The notes under the pieces were generated by a model that was not told the origin of the DNA, did no database searches, and worked only from the letters and a program-made list of their open reading frames with translations. Shown here piece after piece: positions 58,390-64,000 of a stretch of DNA of 64,000 bases; within the stretch, counting starts at the first letter, position 1, and each line of letters begins with the position of its first letter. The translations under genes and the position numbers were made by a program. Source of the DNA: Setoptus koraiensis (lineage: Eukaryota > Arthropoda); assembly GCA_048013815.1 (NCBI GenBank), contig CM106586.1, forward strand, positions 3,038,001 to 3,102,000. Direction: 5' to 3'.

Positions 58390-59811
58390 ATGACTGTCAC
58401 TACTGATGTTGAACGCTCAAACAACCACCAGAGGCCAGCAACAATCAACAGATTATCACATTCAACTAAATCATGCATCCATTGCAGAGATACAATATTC
58501 AAGCTTTTAACTGTTACAATACTGTCCTTTGCTGTTTTCATCACAAATCTAAACAGGTGCTCAGGACTGAGTATCCCATCAACGCTAAACCAGACAACGA
58601 TCCAATCAGAACCCACCGACCAAGCCCAACAACCAATTACCGACAGTAATAGCACCACTGCCATTAATCAGCATCAACAGGTTGCGTACCTAATAGATGA
58701 AGCCACTATAGCGCCTAACAATATTATAAATCCGAATATTGAGACTAGTTTATTACATTTCACTGTCACTATAGCGCCCCCCGAGTCGCGCGCATACTCC
58801 GAAGTTCCAACAACGAATCAGTCCAATGATCAATATATACCATGCGATGACAATTGTACCGAAATCTATTCCAGCCACGACAAAGAATATGATTATGATT
58901 CGGGTGACTCCGCCGAGACGCCAGAGCTTGATTACAAGCCCGTCTATGCCGCCTCTATTAGTAAGTTACAGAGACAGAAGAAATGTACTCAACAGGATCT
59001 TTATGAGTTCACCTGGCAGATTAACGAACAATATTGGGCCAAGCTGTCCGATGAGCATGTTAGCGTTATTAGGCGCCGTTTGAATGCATACAAAAAAACT
59101 AGGGATGACTATTGTACACCAGAGTTGGTTTATGCATTCCTAAAACTGGACAGTCTCATCAATACCACTTTATTGTTGGATATGGAAGAGCTGGCTAACG
59201 GCCTTCATGTACACGATAACAAACATTGTAGAAAACTATTTTTACATCAGTGTGATAGCAACGACAATGGCCTTTTGAATGACAGAGAGTGGTGCCTTTG
59301 TTTCAGTGAACAGACACGATTATGTCACAAAAAAGTTAAGGCGGAAAGAAGAAATTTGTTAGATACATTCAAATCATACGGAAAACTACTAACTAGATCT
59401 CTAGCAAAGACACTAATATTGCACACACCTAAGCCTGTCTGTCTTTTTGATGGCTCATTTAACACAAGGCAATGCGACAACAGAGGACTTTGTTGGTGTG
59501 TAGATCGTCGCGGCATTGAGTATCGTGGATCGCGTCGGAACACCACAGTTGGACAGCTGAATAACATAGATTGCTCTAGTTACAGTGACCCAGCCAGGGA
59601 TGAATTAATTCGCTTCACCATCTTGAATGATCATCCAGATAGAGCGAGTTTTTACGGACATACCGGTGTACCGCCTGTAGAATACATATTACCCTTAAAT
59701 TCAACTCTAGAGGGGTTACCTGATGACATGGAGAACGACGCTAATTCTCAGTTCTCTGCAACTAGCAACGACGAATCAGATCTGACAAACGAGATTGATA
59801 GGAAACTGTAA
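58390..59811 (+). CDS. Testican/SPOCK-like protein (SPARC calcium-binding plus thyroglobulin type-1)
   Basis: 473 codons without an intron. Residues 36-52 are hydrophobic after a 35-residue polar start, so a signal anchor or an internal signal peptide. About 60-195 is Ser/Thr/Asn/Gln-rich, low complexity, with several N-glycosylation motifs. Residues 199-312 match the extracellular calcium-binding domain: an EF-hand loop D289-E300 (DSNDNGLLNDRE) and EWCLCF, as in testican. Residues 350-395 carry the thyroglobulin type-1 pattern (QC...CWCVD..G....GS). The tail is acidic. Testicans are extracellular matrix proteoglycans, and the Drosophila member Cow carries Wingless. The follistatin/Kazal domain that normally precedes the calcium-binding domain is missing. 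A poly(A) signal sits 12 nt after the stop. The gene ends 40 nt from the stop of the CEP83-like gene. Confidence 0.85.
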   Translation: MTVTTDVERSNNHQRPATINRLSHSTKSCIHCRDTIFKLLTVTILSFAVFITNLNRCSGLSIPSTLNQTTIQSEPTDQAQQPITDSNSTTAINQHQQVAYLIDEATIAPNNIINPNIETSLLHFTVTIAPPESRAYSEVPTTNQSNDQYIPCDDNCTEIYSSHDKEYDYDSGDSAETPELDYKPVYAASISKLQRQKKCTQQDLYEFTWQINEQYWAKLSDEHVSVIRRRLNAYKKTRDDYCTPELVYAFLKLDSLINTTLLLDMEELANGLHVHDNKHCRKLFLHQCDSNDNGLLNDREWCLCFSEQTRLCHKKVKAERRNLLDTFKSYGKLLTRSLAKTLILHTPKPVCLFDGSFNTRQCDNRGLCWCVDRRGIEYRGSRRNTTVGQLNNIDCSSYSDPARDELIRFTILNDHPDRASFYGHTGVPPVEYILPLNSTLEGLPDDMENDANSQFSATSNDESDLTNEIDRKL

Positions 59812-59822
59812 TTATTTACTAA

Positions 59823-59828
59823 AATAAA
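59823..59828 (+). terminator. Poly(A) signal of the testican-like gene
   Basis: AATAAA 12 nt after the stop codon. Cleavage 10-30 nt later would fall at or inside the last codons of the opposing CEP83-like gene. Confidence 0.75.
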
Positions 59829-59851
59829 ACACATACACAAATATTATTTTC

Positions 59852-62206
59852 TTATGCTATTTCCGTAATATCATTTGGCTCTTCATCGTCTTTTGTATAC
59901 GATTGATGGTTGCTCCCGGCACGTGACGGTCTATGTTGCGACAAACCGTATTTGTAACGAATTTTTATATTTTCTAGTTCTTTCAACTTTTGCACCAGTT
60001 CCTTCTCCAGTTCTTTCAATACTCTTCTAGACTCATTGCATTCATATAAAAGATTCTCTCTCAATCGAGCGATCTCTTTTTCACAGACTAACCTATGAGA
60101 CCTGAAGGCCTCCTTTTCTTCTTTAAATTTGGCTTTACTATCTAGGAGGTCTTGGTTGAGATTGTTCACCCTCCTCTCCAAGCTTTGCTTATCCATTTGC
60201 AGTGTCTTATTGATTGTCCTAAGAGACAATGCCTCTCTCACAGACTCTTCACGTTCATTTTTGATTTGGTCAATGTTCAATTCTGCGGCCTCAAATGCTC
60301 TGATTTTGGAATTTGCAATTGTATTTTCTTTGGCTAGTTGCAATATTCTATCTTCCCTGGACTGAATTTGCCCAACGAAATTCTCATTAGAGCAACGAGC
60401 TTTATCTAATTGATTCTCTGCTTCAAACAATTGCTGTTCTAGTTGCTCAATCTTAGAGCCCAATGCTCTAGTTTTTTCTTCTAGCTTGATACAATTCTCA
60501 GTTTGGTTCGATTGATTGATAAGCTTAGATTCTAATTGGGAACAGCGCCTCGAGAGAGCATCTAATTGGTCTTGTTTATCGTTAAGCATTTGTTCCGTAT
60601 CAGATAATTTCGCTTTCAGTCTCCTATGATCGTCCATGTTTTTTTTAGTATCCGATTGCATCAGTTGACTAGATTTGTTCCTCTCCTCAGTTAAAAGATT
60701 GCGAAGCTTATCCAATTCGTTTTCTAGATTTTCATTTTGCTCTTGTGTTCGGGCCAGATTTTGTTTGAGACGTTGCTTTATTTGTATTTCTGTTGACAAC
60801 AATGATTGTAGCTCTTGATTGCTTAGTTGACTTCGAAAGAGTTCACTGGCCAACTTTATTAACTTGGCACTATCATCTTCAACTTGATTAGATTGATTGG
60901 ATAAGATGAGATTCAATCTACTCTCCAATCTAGTATAATTTTGCTTGCCGTCTTTCAGAATATTAGTCAAATGATCTAACTGGTCTCGAAGTTTAAGGTT
61001 TTGCTCCTGCAATTTGAAGAATTCTTCATGACTGGGGTCTGTAATAATAAGACTTTGTTTATCCCTCAATTTATCCAATTGATGTTTCAAACTGGCTATT
61101 GTTTGCTCATAGGTGAGCTTATCCTGGTCGAAAACATTGCGTACCTGTTCTAGCTCTTCCTTATGATGATCGTCTTTCAAACGAAGTTGATTCTCGAGTC
61201 GGTCAATTCTATTTGAAAGATTCTGTTTCTCTATGTGCAAGTTGTTGTTGGCGTGTCCATCTAGAATGGTTTCGAAATTTGTTAAATTATCTCTATGAGA
61301 TTTAGTCAAATTAAGCTCACTCTTAATTTGTAGAATCGTTTGATCCCTTTTGTCGATAATGGCACGCAGTAGATCGTTTTCGGTTGTTTTTTTGTTTCTA
61401 ATTAATCTGTTTTCATTGACCAAATCTCGCATTTCCATCTGCAATTGTTCAAAATCCGATTTTAGTTTTATATGCTCGAACTTAAGCTGATTATAATTGT
61501 GTCGCCTCTGTTCGCTTCTTCTTTTTTCGTCCTTGAGTAACTGTTGCAGGTTATCGACACTTATGGCACCAATCATATCTGAATCAACATCATTATCGCC
61601 CATCATCGTGGGACTATTTGAATCCATAGTGGACGGCTCAAAATTAACTCTATTGATCTTTGGAGCCAATTTATTGGACAAGAGCACCTTGTCTAGTTTA
61701 TTATGTTTACTTCCATCAGTGTTCAATGAATCATCAAGTGTTCTTTCACGTCTTTCGATGGTGTAATCGGTTGAATTTTGTTGTTGCATGAAACAACTCA
61801 ATCCACTGCTTAAGTCTATCTGATCCGTTTGATCAATTGTACCATCAACTTGTCCGCCATAATCTCTGGCTCGTATGTATGCTAGAGGGATATGTTGCCG
61901 GCTATTCAAGAGGTCAGTTAACACTTGATTAGACGATTCCGGAATTGTATTGTTCAGAGATATATCCACGGTGACTATACTACTGGAACTGATAGTCGGG
62001 CTAAAGTTGTGCTCATCTCTCGATTCTTGGTGTTGTGGTTGAGGTTTGTCATGCCTTTCAGATTCGACATTTTCTTGTGATTTCTGTCGAATGGTTGACG
62101 AGCGACGTAATAATCTATTGCTCGATATTGAACTATTGGTCAGGTTGACCCGACTTGTGTTATCTCTATCATTCGAACCTTGGTTATGTATCTTGAGCCC
62201 AGACAT
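59852..62206 (-). CDS. Long coiled-coil protein, CEP83-like
   Basis: 784 residues in one frame from the ATG at 62206, with no intron. The first 220 residues are Ser/Asn/Gln-rich and disordered. From about 220 to 745 the sequence is almost continuous coiled coil with heptads of Leu and charged residues. The opening LQQLLKDEKRRSEQRR, then NYNQLKFEHIKLKSDFEQLQ, resembles the N-terminal coil of CEP83/CCDC41 ([25 protein letters not shown]-type pattern), a distal appendage protein that docks the mother centriole to the membrane during ciliogenesis. The rest aligns only as generic coiled coil, so the assignment rests on that segment and on length (human CEP83 is about 700). Other centrosomal or Golgi coiled-coil proteins remain possible. 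Confidence 0.65.
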   Translation of the reverse strand: MSGLKIHNQGSNDRDNTSRVNLTNSSISSNRLLRRSSTIRQKSQENVESERHDKPQPQHQESRDEHNFSPTISSSSIVTVDISLNNTIPESSNQVLTDLLNSRQHIPLAYIRARDYGGQVDGTIDQTDQIDLSSGLSCFMQQQNSTDYTIERRERTLDDSLNTDGSKHNKLDKVLLSNKLAPKINRVNFEPSTMDSNSPTMMGDNDVDSDMIGAISVDNLQQLLKDEKRRSEQRRHNYNQLKFEHIKLKSDFEQLQMEMRDLVNENRLIRNKKTTENDLLRAIIDKRDQTILQIKSELNLTKSHRDNLTNFETILDGHANNNLHIEKQNLSNRIDRLENQLRLKDDHHKEELEQVRNVFDQDKLTYEQTIASLKHQLDKLRDKQSLIITDPSHEEFFKLQEQNLKLRDQLDHLTNILKDGKQNYTRLESRLNLILSNQSNQVEDDSAKLIKLASELFRSQLSNQELQSLLSTEIQIKQRLKQNLARTQEQNENLENELDKLRNLLTEERNKSSQLMQSDTKKNMDDHRRLKAKLSDTEQMLNDKQDQLDALSRRCSQLESKLINQSNQTENCIKLEEKTRALGSKIEQLEQQLFEAENQLDKARCSNENFVGQIQSREDRILQLAKENTIANSKIRAFEAAELNIDQIKNEREESVREALSLRTINKTLQMDKQSLERRVNNLNQDLLDSKAKFKEEKEAFRSHRLVCEKEIARLRENLLYECNESRRVLKELEKELVQKLKELENIKIRYKYGLSQHRPSRAGSNHQSYTKDDEEPNDITEIA

Positions 62207-62520
62207 CAAGTCCTACATCGTCCTCGTTCATTTATTGATAATTTAATAGCTTTAATATAAGCTTGACAATCAATTCATGAGTTATAATAATAAAAGTGAG
62301 GAATTGCAACTGCCAGCGGGCACACAACCAATACATCGTTAGCAACTTTTTGATTGCTCTCGTTAGCTGGTCGTTTTTTGTTTCGCATTCGGTTACCATA
62401 GTGATGCCGGATATTCACGCATACATGTCAATGATTGCTTCTCGTACGCACACAAATTACGTAAAAAGCGTAGTATTGTATTGATAGAAAAATACACAAA
62501 TAAAACACAATGTCATAATG
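62207..62520. other. Spacer between the CEP83-like gene and the Gln-rich gene
   Basis: AT-rich, about 310 nt. It should contain the promoter of the CEP83-like gene. No coding sequence or repeat was recognised. Confidence 0.4.
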
Positions 62521-62522
62521 AT

Positions 62523-62528
62523 TTTATT
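62523..62528 (-). terminator. Poly(A) signal of the Gln-rich repeat gene
   Basis: AATAAA on the minus strand (TTTATT on plus), 200 nt beyond the stop at 62728. Confidence 0.55.
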
Positions 62529-62727
62529 CGTTATTTTGAAAAAGCATTGAAAAAGCTAATATTAAAAATGTACAAATATGTAAATATATTGTTTCTTAAC
62601 GCTCTGCTTTCTCAATACCGGACATAGAACAAACTTCAAAAAGGAAAGTTTGTCGCTGCCATTGAATGAATTTCGTCCTTACTTCGCCATCGTGAATCAT
62701 ATGAAACTGCCATAATGTATTGTATTA

Positions 62728-63999
62728 TCAAGGGTAGCACACACATCTTGGTTGCGTCACAAATTTCGGCTTGTAATTATATGGTGTATAAAGCGACTGT
62801 TGAGGACTGTTCGATTTGATGTTGTATTGTCTGGCCTGTTCTCGTTTTACTTCGTGCTCCGTCTTACCATCATTTTCAAGGATAACCGATTTCGATTCGA
62901 AGCGAGCCACATGTTGTTCACGATGCTCTTTTTTTAAACCTTGCTCGTTGTCTCGCGTTTGGCCAAATTGCGAATTGTCATCCTGAGATAATTGTTGTTG
63001 TTGTGCTTGCTGATTAAACTGTTCATCAGCATTATTTTGTTTTTGCTGGACCTCCACTTGTTGTGGATTCTCCTCAAAACGCACTTGATTCTGTGAAAAC
63101 TCTACAGGCACAAAAATCTGCTGAGCTTGTTCCTCAACTCTAACCTGTTGTGGTTGGTTTAGTTGCTCTTGTTTTACTACTTGCTGCTGTTGTGTCGAAG
63201 TTTTCGAAGATGATGATTGGAATGAGGATTTTCTCTGCGTGAATTGTTGTCGTTGCCTAAATGGGGCACCATTGGTAAAAGACTTTACTGCAGACGTAGA
63301 TGTTGTTTGCTTTGTTGATTGTTGTTGAGGTGATACGACTCTCGAAACAGTTTTTTGGGCGAACGCTGGTTGCTTACGACCAAAATCTACTTGATCTTGT
63401 TGTCTGTCAAAGTTGGCGTTTGAACCACTCTGTTGGCTGCTTTCTTCGAAGGCCTGGTTGTTTTGTTCCTGCTGAAATCCTTTTGCTGCTTGCTGGGGTG
63501 ATACAACTCTTGAAACAGTTTTTTGGGCGAACGCTGGTTGCTTACGACCAAAATCTACTTGATCTTGTTGTCTGTCAAAGTTGGCGTTTGAACCACTCTG
63601 TTGGCTGCTTTCTTCGAAGGCTTGATTGCTTTGTTCCTGCTGAAATCCTTTTGCTGCTTGCTGGGGTGATACGACTCTTGAAACAGTTTTTTGGGCGAAC
63701 GCTGGTTGCTTACGACCAAAATCTACTTGATCTTGTTGTCTGTCAAAGTTGGCGTTTGAACCACTCTGTTGGCTGCTTTCTTCGAAGGCTTGATTGCTTT
63801 GTTCTTGCTGAAATCCTTTTGCTGCTTGCTGGGGTGATACAACTCTTGAAACAGTTTTCTGGGCGAACGCTGGTTGCTTACGACTAAAATCTACTTGATC
63901 TTGTTGTCTGTCATAGTTGGCGTTTGAGCCAATCTTTTGGGTGTTCTCCTCAAAGACTTGGCTGTTTTGTTCCCGTTGAAATTCTTTTGTTGCTTGTTG
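62728..63999 (-). CDS. Gln-rich tandem-repeat protein, C-terminal part (runs off the right edge)
   Basis: One open frame of 423 residues plus stop runs from the window edge leftward. It has no in-frame ATG, GTG or TTG in the repeat part, so ordinary start-based calling misses most of it. Residues from the edge to about 63330 are copies of a 56-residue unit: KTVSRVVSPQQAAKGF, QQEQSNQAFEESSQQ, SGSNANFDRQQDQVDFG, RKQPAFAQ. A unique Gln/Ser-rich region follows (SSFQSSSSKTSTQQQQ), then Gln/Glu-rich sequence, and the end is TPYNYKPKFVTQPRCVCYP. No known domain was recognised. Composition suggests an extended secreted or structural protein; no function is claimed. The N-terminus, and any signal peptide, lie outside the window. 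Confidence 0.75.
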   Translation of the reverse strand, partial: QQATKEFQREQNSQVFEENTQKIGSNANYDRQQDQVDFSRKQPAFAQKTVSRVVSPQQAAKGFQQEQSNQAFEESSQQSGSNANFDRQQDQVDFGRKQPAFAQKTVSRVVSPQQAAKGFQQEQSNQAFEESSQQSGSNANFDRQQDQVDFGRKQPAFAQKTVSRVVSPQQAAKGFQQEQNNQAFEESSQQSGSNANFDRQQDQVDFGRKQPAFAQKTVSRVVSPQQQSTKQTTSTSAVKSFTNGAPFRQRQQFTQRKSSFQSSSSKTSTQQQQVVKQEQLNQPQQVRVEEQAQQIFVPVEFSQNQVRFEENPQQVEVQQKQNNADEQFNQQAQQQQLSQDDNSQFGQTRDNEQGLKKEHREQHVARFESKSVILENDGKTEHEVKREQARQYNIKSNSPQQSLYTPYNYKPKFVTQPRCVCYP

Positions 64000-64000
64000 A
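63331..64000. repeat. 168-bp tandem coding repeat
   Basis: Marker TGATAC recurs at 63331, 63499, 63667 and 63835, an exact 168-bp period (56 codons). The inner copies are almost identical, differing by a few substitutions; the copy at the right edge is more diverged. A multiple of three preserves the frame. Confidence 0.9.

Noticed and set aside
63300-63887. 195-codon plus-strand frame with a three-fold repeat
   Set aside because: It is the opposite-strand shadow of the Gln-rich repeat gene; the minus frame is longer and has coding-like composition and a poly(A) signal.
1-64000. Virus-derived or transposon copies, tRNA and rRNA genes
   Set aside because: No reverse transcriptase, transposase, capsid or integrase-like frame, no terminal repeats with target duplications and no tRNA A/B box pair was noticed by eye. 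Absence is not proven without a profile search.

Overview
The window is arthropod nuclear DNA. Evidence: spliceosomal GT-AG introns, TATA plus initiator promoters, AATAAA signals, two secreted Pro/Val/Lys-rich proteins of the kind found in arthropod cuticle, and an immunoglobulin domain of the Beaten path type (an arthropod family). A chelicerate such as a mite would fit the short introns and compact gene clusters, but that is inference only. No virus-derived element, LINE, DNA transposon, rRNA, tRNA or CRISPR array was recognised.

Layout. 1-1.9 kb: a small RRM protein close to SRSF3/SRSF7/Rbp1. 5.2-12.7 kb (minus): a secreted low-complexity protein gene of three exons with a 6.5 kb last intron. 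13-30 kb: a gene-poor block of microsatellites, minisatellites and E-box arrays. 30.5-32.1 kb (plus): a paralogue of the 5.2-12.7 kb gene, transcribed away from it. 33.5-34.1 kb (minus): two exons of a Beaten path-like Ig gene. 34.4-48.1 kb: gene-poor, GC-rich DNA in which GGGGCCC recurs. 48.1-51.3 kb (minus): an ABCG half-transporter. 54-64 kb: a compact cluster of UCHL5-type deubiquitinase (minus), trypsin-like protease (plus), RDH-type short-chain dehydrogenase (minus), testican-like protein (plus), CEP83-like coiled-coil protein (minus) and a Gln-rich tandem-repeat protein (minus) running off the right edge.

The most interesting structure is the divergent paralogue pair. Each gene has a TATA/initiator promoter with a nearly identical context. 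Upstream of each lie four further conserved noncoding blocks in the same order and the same orientation relative to its gene. One is 41 bp long and identical in both copies, although the copies sit 15.3 kb apart in opposite orientation. This looks like an inverted gene duplication that kept its regulatory module, with E-box-rich DNA between the two copies.

The cluster at 54-64 kb alternates strands. Convergent partners are separated by only 40-42 nt, and several genes there have no introns, unlike the other genes in the window.
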